Origin: Luteolibacter sp. Y139 | GTDB lineage: Bacteria > Verrucomicrobiota > Verrucomicrobiia > Verrucomicrobiales > Akkermansiaceae | Direction of reading: 5' to 3' | Length of the DNA: 64,000 nt | Assembly (NCBI RefSeq): GCF_038066715.1 | Contig: NZ_JBBUKT010000008.1 | Coordinates: 124,001 to 188,000 of the forward strand | Part shown: one piece after another, positions 1 to 9,202 of the stretch | Numbering within the stretch: the stretch's first letter is position 1 | Layout of the letters: each line of letters starts with the position of its first letter | Notes under the pieces: generated by a model | Told to the model about the DNA's origin: nothing | The model's input: only the letters and a program-made list of their open reading frames with translations | Databases searched by the model: none | Made by a program: the position numbers and the translations under genes

Positions 1-897
1 GTCGATGCGCGCGGGCCGCAGGGCGAACCAGCGGGTTCGCTGCCGGAGAAGATGCGGGAGCAATTGCTGGATGCCTACGGCGTGGACTTCGCGGTGCTGA
101 TCGAGGCGAAGCTGCTGACGGTGGGTGTCCATCCCGACACCCACTTTGGCAACGAGATCGCACGCGCTCACAATGACTGGCTGCGGGAAAAATGGCTGCC
201 TGCGGATCCCCGCTTTCTCGGCAGCATGCTGATCAACCTGCTCGACCCAACCGCCGCCGCTGCCGAAATCCGGCGGGTCGCCGGATCGGAGCGGATCGTG
301 CAAGTCGTGATGACCAGCGCGACGCGCATCCCGCTCGGCGATCGCATTTACTGGCCGATCTATGAGGCGGCCTGCGAGGCAGGGCTGCCGGTGGCCGTCC
401 ACCCCGGTGCCGAGGGGAAAGGAGTCGCCGGGCAATTCAGCGCCGGCTTTCCCGCAAGCTATCTGGAGTGGCACACGAATCTGTCCCAGAACTTCATGGC
501 CCAGCTCACAAGCTTGCTGTGCCGTGGCGCGATGAGCCAATTTCCCGAGCTGCGCTTCGTGATGGTCGAGGGCGGCTTCGGCTGGGTGCCGCATCTGCTG
601 TGGCGGCTGGACAAGAATTGGAAGGGCTTGCGTTCTACCGTGCCATGGCTGGACCGTCCACCGAGCGAATACGTGCTGGAGCGGGTGCGCTTCACCAGCC
701 AGCCGGTGGAGGAGCCGCCGTCGAATGACCAGCTGTTAGAACTGCTGCACATGATGCAGGCGGAGCGGACGCTGATGTTTTCGAGCGACTATCCGCATTG
801 GGACAATGACTCGCCGCTGCGGGCGTTTCCCCGCTTGCCGGAGGAAATGAAGGAGCGGATTTTCTGGAAGAACGCGGCAGAGCTCTACCGGCTGTGA
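1..897 (+). CDS. Amidohydrolase family protein (metal-dependent hydrolase), 5' end outside the window
   Basis: The reading frame is open from base 1, so the gene starts upstream; an internal ATG at 52 is not needed as a start. 298 residues are visible. The segment VAVHPGAEG, the MVEGGFGWVPHLLWRLD segment and the C-terminal SSDYPHWDND are typical of the amidohydrolase-2 family (aminocarboxymuconate-semialdehyde decarboxylase-like TIM barrels), where these His and Asp residues bind the metal or act in catalysis. The N-terminal HxH metal motif would lie off the window. The stop overlaps the start of the Rieske protein gene (GTGA), so the two are probably translated together; I infer a hydrolase or decarboxylase acting with a redox partner in aromatic or related degradation. 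The substrate is unknown. Confidence 0.8.
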   Translation, partial: VDARGPQGEPAGSLPEKMREQLLDAYGVDFAVLIEAKLLTVGVHPDTHFGNEIARAHNDWLREKWLPADPRFLGSMLINLLDPTAAAAEIRRVAGSERIVQVVMTSATRIPLGDRIYWPIYEAACEAGLPVAVHPGAEGKGVAGQFSAGFPASYLEWHTNLSQNFMAQLTSLLCRGAMSQFPELRFVMVEGGFGWVPHLLWRLDKNWKGLRSTVPWLDRPPSEYVLERVRFTSQPVEEPPSNDQLLELLHMMQAERTLMFSSDYPHWDNDSPLRAFPRLPEEMKERIFWKNAAELYRL

Positions 898-1283
898 GAG
901 AGAAGCGAACCATCCCTGTCTGCCCTGCGGCGGAGCTGCCGCCGGGGTCGCGGAAGATCATCGATGCCGGTGACGGCCGCTCGATCGGCGTCTTCAATGT
1001 GCACGGGAACTACTATGCCCTTCGTAATTTGTGCCCGCACGCCGGAGCGGAGCTGTGCCAGGGCATCGTGACGGGAATGAATGAGCCATCCGCCGTGGGC
1101 GAATTCCGGTGGACGAGGGAAGGGGAGATCCTGCGTTGTCCGTGGCACGGCTGGGAGTTCGATATCCTGACCGGCCGTTCGGTGTTTTGTCCGGAGAAGG
1201 TTCGCGTGGCGACCTACGAGGCCGGGGTGGAGACCTACGAGACGGGCGTGGACGAGGCGGGGGTGGTGGTCGTGCGGGTTTGA
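894..1283 (+). CDS. Rieske [2Fe-2S] domain protein
   Basis: A 129-residue protein with both halves of a Rieske cluster site: CPHAG (Cys-x-His) and, about 40 residues later, CPWHGWEF (Cys-x-x-His). It has no membrane segment, so it is a soluble ferredoxin-like Rieske protein of the type that accompanies non-heme oxygenases, rather than a bc1 subunit. The start is a GTG that overlaps the stop of the preceding amidohydrolase (GTGA), which indicates translational coupling. No oxygenase large subunit lies in the window; it may lie upstream. Confidence 0.85.
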   Translation: MREKRTIPVCPAAELPPGSRKIIDAGDGRSIGVFNVHGNYYALRNLCPHAGAELCQGIVTGMNEPSAVGEFRWTREGEILRCPWHGWEFDILTGRSVFCPEKVRVATYEAGVETYETGVDEAGVVVVRV

Positions 1284-1408
1284 GGATCCTGGTGCGTAAT
1301 TTGCGAAAATGCGAAGACTAAACCCCCGTGAATACGTAGGTTTTTTGAAATCCAGGGTCTCACGCGATTACGTAATGGGAAACTAGTTAAGAATCCCGAA
1401 TAGTGGCC

Positions 1409-2158
1409 ATGTCGAACGCAATCACCCTTCACCCCGTTCCTCCCATGACCGCTCAAGACAAGATCCAACAACTCGCGATGGCCGCTCTCCGCTCCGCTCC
1501 GTCGCCAGCAGGCGCTCCGAAGCCGTCCACGTTCATGGCGGATCCGGAAAAGCTGCGTGCCATTCCGACGGCTGCTCCGATCGAGCCGACTGCGAAAGCT
1601 GAGCCAGCCGCTCCCGTCACTCCTTCGATGCCGGTGACCGAGGCAGGCCTCCAACCGGAAGCCAAGCCCTTCAAGGATGAAGGTTGCCCGGAACTCCGCG
1701 CGATGATCGAGGAGCGCGACGCGACTAAGGAGAAGTCACACAAGCGCAAAAGCCTGGCCGTCACCTGCTCTCTTCTCGCCATGCTGGCCGCCTTGGGTGG
1801 TTGGTTCGCGGTGAGCCCCTCGGCCCAGGCCAAGGTCGCCAAGATCGTCCCTCTGATGAAGGCGTCGGTGCAAGACGTGAAGTCGCTGGCGAACACCAAG
1901 AAGAATTTCGACAAGCAGCTCGAGAAGATCGGCAATCATGGCAACCAGATCGCCGACGCGACCCGCGCGATGGGCGTCGACCCGGACTCGGTGCCCAAGG
2001 GCAATGGCGAAGAGATCGACGGTGCCATGAAGAGCATGAGCGGCGGTCAACGGACCACCACCGAGCGCAACAAGGACGTGCAGGACAAGCTCGGCTTCGT
2101 TGGCAAGCTGCTTGGAAACAAGACGCCGGGTGCCGAGGCACAGCCTGAGGCGAAGTAA
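1409..2158 (+). CDS. Unrecognised membrane-anchored protein with Pro/Ala-rich N-terminus and coiled C-terminal part
   Basis: Start placed at ATG 1409; a GTG two codons earlier (1403) is possible. About 249 residues. The first ~105 are rich in Pro and Ala and look disordered, one hydrophobic segment follows at roughly 115-137 (begins SLAVTCSLLAML), and the remaining ~110 residues are charged and helical. This is a single-pass layout with a long disordered cytoplasmic tail. I recognise no family. The upstream gap (1284-1402) is AT-richer than its surroundings and carries the palindrome TACGTA twice, near 1334 and 1370. Confidence 0.6.
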   Translation: MSNAITLHPVPPMTAQDKIQQLAMAALRSAPSPAGAPKPSTFMADPEKLRAIPTAAPIEPTAKAEPAAPVTPSMPVTEAGLQPEAKPFKDEGCPELRAMIEERDATKEKSHKRKSLAVTCSLLAMLAALGGWFAVSPSAQAKVAKIVPLMKASVQDVKSLANTKKNFDKQLEKIGNHGNQIADATRAMGVDPDSVPKGNGEEIDGAMKSMSGGQRTTTERNKDVQDKLGFVGKLLGNKTPGAEAQPEAK

Positions 2159-2160
2159 TC

Positions 2161-2200
2161 CGCCGCGGAAAAAGCTGGCCATGCTGCCAGCGTCGCGGCG
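2161..2200. terminator. Strong nested inverted repeat, possible terminator or transcript-end hairpin
   Basis: CGCCGCG (2161-2167) pairs with CGCGGCG (2194-2200), and inside it GCTGGC (2174-2179) pairs with GCCAGC (2186-2191). There is no T tract, so a factor-independent terminator is not certain. It sits between the unknown membrane protein and the ABC ATPase gene. Confidence 0.4.
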
Positions 2201-2211
2201 GCATCAGGCGC

Positions 2212-3000
2212 GTGGAGCACGAGCCCTTTCTGGAAATTCGCGATGCGACCGTGTGGCGTGGGGAAACCCGCGCCCTTCGCGATTTCTCACTGACCCTTCG
2301 CCACGGTGAGAGCGTGGCCATCCTCGGCCCGAATGGTGCCGGCAAGAGCACGCTGCTCAAGCTGCTGACCGGCGAGGTCCGGCCGGAGGCAAATCCGGAA
2401 ACCGTCTGCCGTCTTTTCGGCGAGGAGCTCTGGTCACTTGAGGAGCTGCGGCACCGGATCGGAGTGGTGATGCCGGAGGATATCGCCCGCTTCGAACGGG
2501 AGGAGGTGGCGCGGGATGTGGTGCTTTCGTCGCTGCGGGGTGCCTTCGGGCGCACGCGCGACATGCGATTCTCTGCCAAGGAGCGCGCCGCGGCGGATGC
2601 GGCGATGAGCCGGCTCGGCGTGGTTCATCTGGCGGAGCGTGAATTTGGAACCCTCTCGTCCGGGGAGCGCCGGCGCTTCCTGATCGCGCGGGCGCTGGTT
2701 CACGATCCCGAGGTGCTGGTGCTGGACGAACCGTCCACTGCGCTCGATTTCAGCGCCTCGATGGGGCTGACCGCGGTCATGCGAGAGTTGCTCGGCCAGG
2801 GTCATACGCTGGTGCTGGTCACGCATCACCCGGGGGAGATTCCACCGGAAATCGACCGGGTGATCTTGTTGGAAAAGGGTGCCGTGCGGGTCGATGCGCC
2901 GAAGCGCAAGGCTTTGAAGAATGAGCTCTTGAGCGCGCTATTCGGACTGCGGCTGCGGGTAACCTGGAGCCGGGGTTGGTGCGAGGTGCGGCCGGGGTAG
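2212..3000 (+). CDS. ABC transporter ATP-binding protein
   Basis: A 262-residue single ATPase domain with GTG start. Walker A is GPNGAGKST (residues 39-47), the signature is LSSGERRRF, Walker B is VLVLDEPSTALD, and the switch His is in VTHHPGEI. It resembles the ModF/stand-alone molybdate-type ATPases that power or regulate an uptake or export system. No permease gene lies beside it, so the substrate cannot be deduced. The next gene begins only a short distance downstream, but a TATAAT box there (3026-3031) suggests separate transcription of the metal-resistance genes. Confidence 0.88.
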   Translation: MEHEPFLEIRDATVWRGETRALRDFSLTLRHGESVAILGPNGAGKSTLLKLLTGEVRPEANPETVCRLFGEELWSLEELRHRIGVVMPEDIARFEREEVARDVVLSSLRGAFGRTRDMRFSAKERAAADAAMSRLGVVHLAEREFGTLSSGERRRFLIARALVHDPEVLVLDEPSTALDFSASMGLTAVMRELLGQGHTLVLVTHHPGEIPPEIDRVILLEKGAVRVDAPKRKALKNELLSALFGLRLRVTWSRGWCEVRPG

Positions 3001-3025
3001 CTGAGAAAATCGGCTTGCCGTGATC

Positions 3026-3031
3026 TATAAT
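3026..3031 (+). promoter_or_regulatory. Perfect -10 box (TATAAT) ahead of the metal-resistance operon
   Basis: TATAAT is a full match to the sigma70 -10 hexamer in otherwise GC-rich DNA. I see no good TTGACA at the usual spacing, which would fit an activator-dependent promoter such as a MerR type. A start near 3038 would exclude the upstream GTG at 3020 and favour GTG 3044 for the first gene. Confidence 0.4.
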
Positions 3032-3043
3032 CGGGGCTTTCTG

Positions 3044-3388
3044 GTGAGCGTGCGCAGCGTGTTTGCATGGCTCATGGTGTTCGGCGTGATCGCCGGGCTG
3101 TGTGCCCGTGTGCTCGATTTGGATCATGTGCATCCGAAGGGCGTGCAGACCGAGTGCTGCGGACATGACCACGATGCGGGGGATGATGATCATCACTCGT
3201 CCGACTGTCCTCCGGGACCGCACAGCCATCACACCCATGCCTGCTGCCATCCGGCACCGCTGGCGGGAGTGGAGCTGTTAGCACAGCGTCAGGTGTCGCT
3301 CGACGCGCAGTGGCTTGGTGTGTCGTGGGCCTCGGCCCGGCCGCCGGATGAGCCCGTGTTTGCCCTGGATAAGCCTCCTTTGATCTGA
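3044..3388 (+). CDS. His/Cys-rich small exported protein, probable metal binder
   Basis: About 114 residues from GTG 3044 (GTG 3020 is an alternative but overlaps the likely -10 box). A single hydrophobic N-terminal segment (VFAWLMVFGVIAGL) resembles an uncleaved signal or anchor. It is followed by a stretch dense in His, Cys and Asp (ECCGHDHDAGDDDHHSSD and SHHTHACCH). This is the pattern of small periplasmic metal-binding proteins such as CzcI-like proteins encoded first in czc/cus operons. It directly precedes a complete RND efflux set. Role as metal buffer or sensor is inferred from composition and position. Confidence 0.7.
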   Translation: MSVRSVFAWLMVFGVIAGLCARVLDLDHVHPKGVQTECCGHDHDAGDDDHHSSDCPPGPHSHHTHACCHPAPLAGVELLAQRQVSLDAQWLGVSWASARPPDEPVFALDKPPLI

Positions 3389-3530
3389 GCGTCCCTTCTT
3401 GATGCTCCATCGTGCCCGCGTGGCGCGATGTCTTCCGCCTCGTGACCCCTTTGTCCGGCGGATCTCCTGTTAGGAAAATCACCAGGTCCGTGCCCCGCCG
3501 TCAGTGGGGCGACCTCTACCTTTTTCATTC

Positions 3531-4757
3531 ATGCATTCATTTTTCCCAAGTGCCATCTTGGCACTCCTCATCACGGCTTCCGCGGTCCGGGCGGAGCCGG
3601 GGGTGGTGGTCTCTCTCGCCAGTGTCGGCGACCGGGTCCGCGCCCAGAATCCCGACCTTGCCGCCGCCCGCCTGCGCATCCGCGAGGCGCTCGGCCGCAT
3701 GAACCAGTCCGGCCGCTTGGCCAATCCCGAGATCGAAACCGAAATCAGTCACGACCCGCGTTATCGCGAGCGGAAGCTCGAGATCGGTTTCAACCAGCGC
3801 TTCCCGCTCACCAACCGGTTGCGGCTTGAAAAGGACGTCACGCTTGCCGAGTACAAGTCCTCGGAAGCGGAGGTCCGCGAAGTCGAGCGCCAGATCATCG
3901 CCGAGGCCCGTGAGGGCGTGGTGAATGTGCTGGCGATCCGCAGTCGCCGCGAGCTGCTGAACCAGCAGTCAGCTCTATCGAAGGAGTTCGCGGACTTCCT
4001 GTCCGCTGTCGCCGACAAAGGCGAGGGTTCCAGGCTCGATGCCGGTCAGGCGAAGCTCGAGGCCGCCAGTCTGGCCTTGGAAATGCGCCAGCTGGATGCC
4101 TCCGAAACCGCCGCTGTGGGCACGCTCAAGCCGCTGCTCGGCATGATGCCGGCGGAGACGCTGATGGTCAGTGGCACCTTGCCCGTGCCTGCCCTTCCGA
4201 CGGCTGCCGTCGATCATGTCCGCCGTCCCGACTATCAGGCCGCCGTATTGCAAGCGGATGCCGCGGCGAAAGGCGTGGCACTCGAACAGGCCAAGCGCTA
4301 CGATGATGTCGAAGCTGGCATCTTCGCCGGTGCCGAGAAGACGGAGGATGCTCCGGAAGGCTACGACAAGGAGGCGCTGGTCGGCGTGCGCTTCAAGTTC
4401 CCGCTGCCCTTGTGGAACAAGAACGAGGGTGCGATCCAAGAGGCCCAGGCCCTCAAGGAGCGCAAGGACAAGGAGGCTAGTGCCCTGGCCCGCTCCATTC
4501 ATCTGGAAGCGGAAGCAGCGCGAGCCGAGATGGAGCAGTGGCAGAAGCTGCTCGCCGAGACCGGTGAGACCTTGCTGCCGCTCGCCGAAGAGCAGGCAAA
4601 GGCCGCGGAGGACGCCTACCGCAAGGGTCAGGGCGAACTCCAAACCGTGTTCCGCATGCGCGAGAAGCGCGTCCAACTGCTGGCCGCGCGGCTTGATGCG
4701 CTGCGCCAGTTTCACCTCGCCCGCGTGCGCTACGAGAGCGCCTTGGCAAAACCGTGA
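3531..4757 (+). CDS. TolC/CzcC-like outer-membrane efflux protein
   Basis: Start set at ATG 3531 because it opens a clear signal peptide (MHSFFPSAILALLITASA, cleavage after VRA); an upstream in-frame GTG at 3504 would put eight residues before it. 408 residues. Two helical repeats of the outer-membrane-factor type are visible, with the second copy starting near the DYQAAVLQADAAAK segment. As in CzcC/CusC proteins it would form the trimeric exit duct for the RND pump encoded downstream. It overlaps or abuts the adaptor gene at 4754-4772. Confidence 0.85.
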   Translation: MHSFFPSAILALLITASAVRAEPGVVVSLASVGDRVRAQNPDLAAARLRIREALGRMNQSGRLANPEIETEISHDPRYRERKLEIGFNQRFPLTNRLRLEKDVTLAEYKSSEAEVREVERQIIAEAREGVVNVLAIRSRRELLNQQSALSKEFADFLSAVADKGEGSRLDAGQAKLEAASLALEMRQLDASETAAVGTLKPLLGMMPAETLMVSGTLPVPALPTAAVDHVRRPDYQAAVLQADAAAKGVALEQAKRYDDVEAGIFAGAEKTEDAPEGYDKEALVGVRFKFPLPLWNKNEGAIQEAQALKERKDKEASALARSIHLEAEAARAEMEQWQKLLAETGETLLPLAEEQAKAAEDAYRKGQGELQTVFRMREKRVQLLAARLDALRQFHLARVRYESALAKP

Positions 4758-4771
4758 CCTCCTTCCTATTC

Positions 4772-5950
4772 ATGAAATTTCGACGCCAAATTTTGGCCGC
4801 TATTGGCACCGCGGCATTCTCATTCATTCCGCCCGCACTTTTCGCGGCGGCCACCTCCAGCAACACCATCGTCCTCGATGAGACCGGGGTGAAGAACCTC
4901 CGCATCGAAACGGTCGTCGCTGAAGAGACGACCTTCGAGGAATCCGTCTTCTCCCTGGGGCGCATCGAATCGATCCCGAGCCGTGCCTCTGCCGTGAGCA
5001 GCAGGATCTCCGGCCGCATCGTCGAGCTCGGTGTCTCTCCCGGCGATACCGTCCAGGCGAATCAAGTGGTCGCGAAGGTGGAAAGCCGTCAACCCGGCGA
5101 CCCGCCACCGGTCATCGATATCCGTGCTTCCGCCGGCGGCATTGTGATGAGCAGCGCTGCTCGCCTTGGCGAGCCTGCCGAGCCGGACAAGGCGCTGTTA
5201 GAAATCATCGATCTCAGCGAGGTGTATGCGATTGCCCGTGTCCCGGAGCATCAGGCTGGCACCATGAAGGCGGGGACCAAGGCACACATCCGCGTCGCGG
5301 CGGTGCCCGGGGGCGACTTCGACGGTGAACTGCTCCGCTTCGGCAATTCAGCCGATCGCGAGAGCGGAACCATCGATGCGATCTTCCGCCTGCCGAATAC
5401 CGGCGGCCTGTTGCGTCCCGGCATGCGTGCCGAGTTCTCGATCGTCATCAGCAAGCGGGAGAACGTGCTCAGCGTGCCGCGTGCCGCGCTCCAAGGCGAG
5501 GCGAGCAAGCGCTATGTCTACGTGAAGGACTTCGATCTCGAACACGCCTTCATCAAGACACCGGTCGAGGTCGGGGAAATGAATGACCGCGCGGTGGAAA
5601 TCGTCAGTGGGATCTTGCCCGCGGATGAAGTCGTGACGCGTGGTGCCTATTCGCTGTCCTTCGCCGGTGGTGGCAGCATCTCGCTGAAGGAAGCGCTCGA
5701 TGCCGCCCACGGCCACGAGCACGCGGAAGACGGTAGCGAACTGACACCGGAGAAGCGGGCGGAGATGGCCGCGAAGAAGCGGGCTGCCGCAGGCCTGCCG
5801 CCTGAGAATGCGGGTGGCGGCAATGCCAACCCCGTCTGGATGTACATCAGCATCGTCCTCTTCGTGCTGCTGCTCGCCTCGCTCTTCACCAGGAAGCGTG
5901 GCACCGCGCCAGAGGAAGAAGAAGTCACCCCAACCCCCGAGGCCCACTGA
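4772..5950 (+). CDS. RND efflux periplasmic adaptor (membrane fusion protein, CzcB type)
   Basis: 392 residues from ATG 4772, which starts a signal peptide (MKFRRQILAAIGTAAFSF); a GTG at 4754 overlaps the stop of the outer-membrane gene and is a possible alternative. The biotinyl-lipoyl-like hairpin is recognisable around SGRIVELGVSPGDTVQANQ, followed by a beta-barrel domain (RPGMRAEFSIVISKRENVL). Unusually it carries a His-containing linker (HGHEHAEDG) and a C-terminal hydrophobic segment (PVWMYISIVLFVLLLASLF), so it may be anchored at both ends. It links the pump to the outer-membrane duct. Confidence 0.85.
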   Translation: MKFRRQILAAIGTAAFSFIPPALFAAATSSNTIVLDETGVKNLRIETVVAEETTFEESVFSLGRIESIPSRASAVSSRISGRIVELGVSPGDTVQANQVVAKVESRQPGDPPPVIDIRASAGGIVMSSAARLGEPAEPDKALLEIIDLSEVYAIARVPEHQAGTMKAGTKAHIRVAAVPGGDFDGELLRFGNSADRESGTIDAIFRLPNTGGLLRPGMRAEFSIVISKRENVLSVPRAALQGEASKRYVYVKDFDLEHAFIKTPVEVGEMNDRAVEIVSGILPADEVVTRGAYSLSFAGGGSISLKEALDAAHGHEHAEDGSELTPEKRAEMAAKKRAAAGLPPENAGGGNANPVWMYISIVLFVLLLASLFTRKRGTAPEEEEVTPTPEAH

Positions 5951-5953
5951 ATC

Positions 5954-8900
5954 ATGCTCAATAAACTGATTCACTGGTCGCTCGCAAACCGGGCGATCGT
6001 CATCGGCCTTGCACTGATCCTGATGGTGATGGGTTTCCGCACCTCGACCGAACTTCCGGTGGAGGTGCTGCCTGACCTTTCGAAGCCGACCGTCATCATC
6101 CTCACGGAATCGGCGGGTCTCTCGCCGGAGGAAGTGGAGATGCGCGTCACGCAGCCGATCGAAAGCGCACTGATGGGCGTGGCGGGGCTCACCCGCTTGC
6201 GCACGAACTCCGATGTCTCGCTCTCGCTGGTCTATGCCGAGTTCGGCTGGAACACCGACATCTACAAGGCCCGCACCATGGTGCAGGAGCGCTTGCAGGG
6301 CGTGAGCGAACAGCTGCCGGATGGCGTGCAGCCCTTCATGACGCCGGTCGCGTCGCTGATGGGAGAGATCCTGCTGGTAGGTGTTAGATCCAAGATAAAG
6401 GAAGGCGAACCCGGCTACATGTCGCCCAGCGACGTCCGCTCGTTGGCCGACTGGACGATCAAGCGCCGGCTCCAGAGCGTCTCCGGCATTGCCGAGATCC
6501 TCAACATGGGCGGCGGGGTCAAGCAGATCGAGATCCAGCCGGATCCCTATCGCATGCAGGCGAATGGCGTGAGCTTCGAGGAGCTCGAGAAGGCCGCGCA
6601 GGAGTCCGCTACCACGACCACTGGCGGCTTCATCAATACCGGCACTACCGAGATCATGGTGCGGAATCTCGCGATGAGCGTGCAGCTCGGCGATATTTCC
6701 AGTACCGTCATCAAGACGGTCAACGACCGCCCGATCTCCATCAGCGATGTCGCCAATGTGGTCTGGGGAATCGAGCCGATGCGCGGAGACGCCACCGTCA
6801 GCCAGAGTCCTGAAAAGACGCCGACCTACGGGGTCATCATGTCGATCACCAAGGCTCCCGGCTTCGATACCCGGGCGCTGACCAAGGAGATCAATGATGC
6901 CCTTGAAGGCTTGAAGGCATCCTATCCGTCAGGGATCGAGACCACGCTGCTATTCCAGCAGAAGGACTTCATCGATCACGCCATCGGCAACCTCACCGAG
7001 GCGATCCGCGATGGTGCGATCATGGTGACCATCGTGATCTTCATCTTCCTGCTGAATTTCCGCACCACCTTCATCACGCTACTGGCGATGCCGCTGTCCT
7101 TCGGCATCACGGTGCTGATCTTCAAGTGGGCGGGGATCAGTGTGAACTCGATGACCCTCGGCGGCCTCGCCGTAGCCATCGGGATGGTGGTGGACGATGC
7201 GATCGTGGACGTGGAGAACGTCTTCCGGCGACTCAGGGAGAACGCTGCCCTCGCCACGCCTCATCCACGTCTGGCGGTCATTGCCAGGGCCTCGGGCGAG
7301 GTGCGGAATTCGATCCTCTACGCCACCGTCCTGATCATCCTGGTGTTCCTTCCGCTGCTGGGGTTGACCGGTGTGGAAGGCAAGCTCTTCGCTCCCATCG
7401 CGATCGCCACGATCATCTCGATGATCGCGTCTTTCATCGTCTCGCTCACGGCGATTCCGGTGTTGTGTTCCTTCCTGCTGAATCCGAAGGCGGGCCATGA
7501 GCACAAGGACGGCATCGTGACCCGTGCGATGAAGTGGGTGCTGGAGCATGTGTGGCTCCGCTTCAGCCTGAACCAGCCATTGCTGATGTTCGCCATCGTG
7601 GCGGTCATCGTCGCGGTGGCGTTTTCGCTCTATCCGAAGATGGGGAAGGACTTCCTGCCGAAGTTCAAGGAGGAGACCGCCTTGGTCGCCGTTACCAGTG
7701 CCCCCGGCACCTCGTTGGAGGAGATGAACAAGATCTCGGACATGATCGAGCAGCAGATCCTCTCGGTTCCTGAGGTCCGGAAGGTCGGCCGCAGGCTCGG
7801 CCGGGCGGAACGTGGTGACCACGTGGTGCCGGTTTCCACTGCCGAGTTCGATGTCGATTTCCGCGAGCCGGAAGGGGAGCAGAAGGGCACGGGTCGTGAC
7901 CGGAATGTGATCCTCGAAGATATCACCAAGAAGATCAGGACGGTGCCCGGTGTCTTCGCTGTCGTCGGTGGGCCGCTTGCCGACCGTATCGGGCACATGC
8001 TCAGCGGCGTCTCGGCTCCGGTGGCGGTGAAGATCTTCGGGCCCGATCTCGAAGAACTCCGCAAGATCGGCGTTGAGATCCAATCGATCTGCAAAACCAT
8101 CCCGGGCTTCGAGGATTGCAAGCTCGACCAGACGTCCTCAATCCCACAGCTCCGGATTGAAGCAGACCGCGATCGCGCGCGTGCCTACGGTGTCGCTCCC
8201 GGCCATCTCAACGAGCAACTCTCGGCGCTCGTCGGAGGGAAGGAGGTTGCCGAACTTCGCGATGGCCAGCGCGCGGTGAACCTCGTCACCCGCCTGCCAT
8301 TGGAATGGCGCGACTCGCCTAACAAGATCGCGCAGATCCCGATCGAAACCGGCGACGGGCATCGTGTCCCGCTTTCACTGGTGGCGGACGTCAGGGAAGC
8401 GAAGGGCCCGAACGTGATCTTCCGCGAGGATAGCCAGCGGCGCTTCGCCCTGGCCATCAAGCCGACGGTGCGTGATGTCTCAAACCTGGTCGTGAAGCTT
8501 CAGGAAGAGGTGAAGGCCAAGGTGAAGTTGCCCGAAGGCTACTTCGTGAAGTTCGAGGGCGAGTTCCAGGCGCAGCAGGATGCCACGCAAAGGATCGCGA
8601 TCTTCACTGCGGTGATCCTGCTGGTGATCGGGTTCCTTCTCTACGGCTACTTCAGGACGCCATTCTTCGCGCTCCAAGTGCTCTGCGATATCCCGCTGGC
8701 GATGGTCGGCGGGCTCATCCTGACCTACTTCATGCTGAACAATATCAGCATCGCCACCTTGGTCGGCTTCATCGCCGTGGCAGGCGTGGCCGCGCGAAAT
8801 AGCATCATGCTGATCAGCCACTACCTGCACCTGATGCAGCATGAGGGGGAAAAGTTCTCCAAGAAGATGGTCATCCGCGGAACCAAGGAACGGCTCGTTC

Positions 8901-9124
8901 CCGTGCTGATGACCGCGCTTGCCGCTGGCATCGGCCTAATCCCGCTGGTGATGGCTGCGGATCAACCCGGCAAGGAGATCCTTCACCCGGTGGCTGTCGT
9001 GATCGTGGGTGGCTTGGTCACCAGCACCCTGCTGGGGCTCGGCGTCACGCCCGCGGTCTTCTTCACCTTCGGCCGCAGGGCCGCCGCCAAATCCATCGAA
9101 CTCGAATCCGCTGCATCTCACTGA
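5954..9124 (+). CDS. CzcA/CusA-type heavy-metal RND efflux pump
   Basis: 1056 residues, the usual length for RND permeases, with 12 expected membrane helices and two large periplasmic loops. The membrane motif GMVVDDAIVDVENVFRRL holds the acidic residues that carry protons in this superfamily. The second half has the matching AGVAARNSIMLISHY segment. The gene begins three bases after the adaptor stop and completes a tripartite CzcCBA-like system for proton-driven export of divalent or monovalent metals. The exact metal (Zn/Co/Cd or Cu/Ag) cannot be read reliably; the neighbouring P-type ATPase points to Zn/Cd/Pb. Confidence 0.9.
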   Translation: MLNKLIHWSLANRAIVIGLALILMVMGFRTSTELPVEVLPDLSKPTVIILTESAGLSPEEVEMRVTQPIESALMGVAGLTRLRTNSDVSLSLVYAEFGWNTDIYKARTMVQERLQGVSEQLPDGVQPFMTPVASLMGEILLVGVRSKIKEGEPGYMSPSDVRSLADWTIKRRLQSVSGIAEILNMGGGVKQIEIQPDPYRMQANGVSFEELEKAAQESATTTTGGFINTGTTEIMVRNLAMSVQLGDISSTVIKTVNDRPISISDVANVVWGIEPMRGDATVSQSPEKTPTYGVIMSITKAPGFDTRALTKEINDALEGLKASYPSGIETTLLFQQKDFIDHAIGNLTEAIRDGAIMVTIVIFIFLLNFRTTFITLLAMPLSFGITVLIFKWAGISVNSMTLGGLAVAIGMVVDDAIVDVENVFRRLRENAALATPHPRLAVIARASGEVRNSILYATVLIILVFLPLLGLTGVEGKLFAPIAIATIISMIASFIVSLTAIPVLCSFLLNPKAGHEHKDGIVTRAMKWVLEHVWLRFSLNQPLLMFAIVAVIVAVAFSLYPKMGKDFLPKFKEETALVAVTSAPGTSLEEMNKISDMIEQQILSVPEVRKVGRRLGRAERGDHVVPVSTAEFDVDFREPEGEQKGTGRDRNVILEDITKKIRTVPGVFAVVGGPLADRIGHMLSGVSAPVAVKIFGPDLEELRKIGVEIQSICKTIPGFEDCKLDQTSSIPQLRIEADRDRARAYGVAPGHLNEQLSALVGGKEVAELRDGQRAVNLVTRLPLEWRDSPNKIAQIPIETGDGHRVPLSLVADVREAKGPNVIFREDSQRRFALAIKPTVRDVSNLVVKLQEEVKAKVKLPEGYFVKFEGEFQAQQDATQRIAIFTAVILLVIGFLLYGYFRTPFFALQVLCDIPLAMVGGLILTYFMLNNISIATLVGFIAVAGVAARNSIMLISHYLHLMQHEGEKFSKKMVIRGTKERLVPVLMTALAAGIGLIPLVMAADQPGKEILHPVAVVIVGGLVTSTLLGLGVTPAVFFTFGRRAAAKSIELESAASH

Positions 9125-9139
9125 ATGAACCAAGCGGCT

Positions 9140-9161
9140 GCCCGTCTCACTGGGAACGGGC
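9140..9161 (+). other. Hairpin between RND pump and His-rich protein
   Basis: GCCCGT (9140-9145) pairs with ACGGGC (9156-9161) with a 10-base loop, just after the pump gene and about 40 bases before the next start. It has no T tract; it may stabilise or pace the mRNA. Confidence 0.3.
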
Positions 9162-9202
9162 GCCACTACCAACCTAACGACAACCGACTACCAAGAATAA
9201 CC

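Noticed and set aside
3489-3530. Hairpin GCCCC/GGGGC followed by TTTTT just before the outer-membrane efflux gene
   Set aside because: The stem is only five base pairs and the T run is about 10 bases away; too weak to call a terminator or attenuator.
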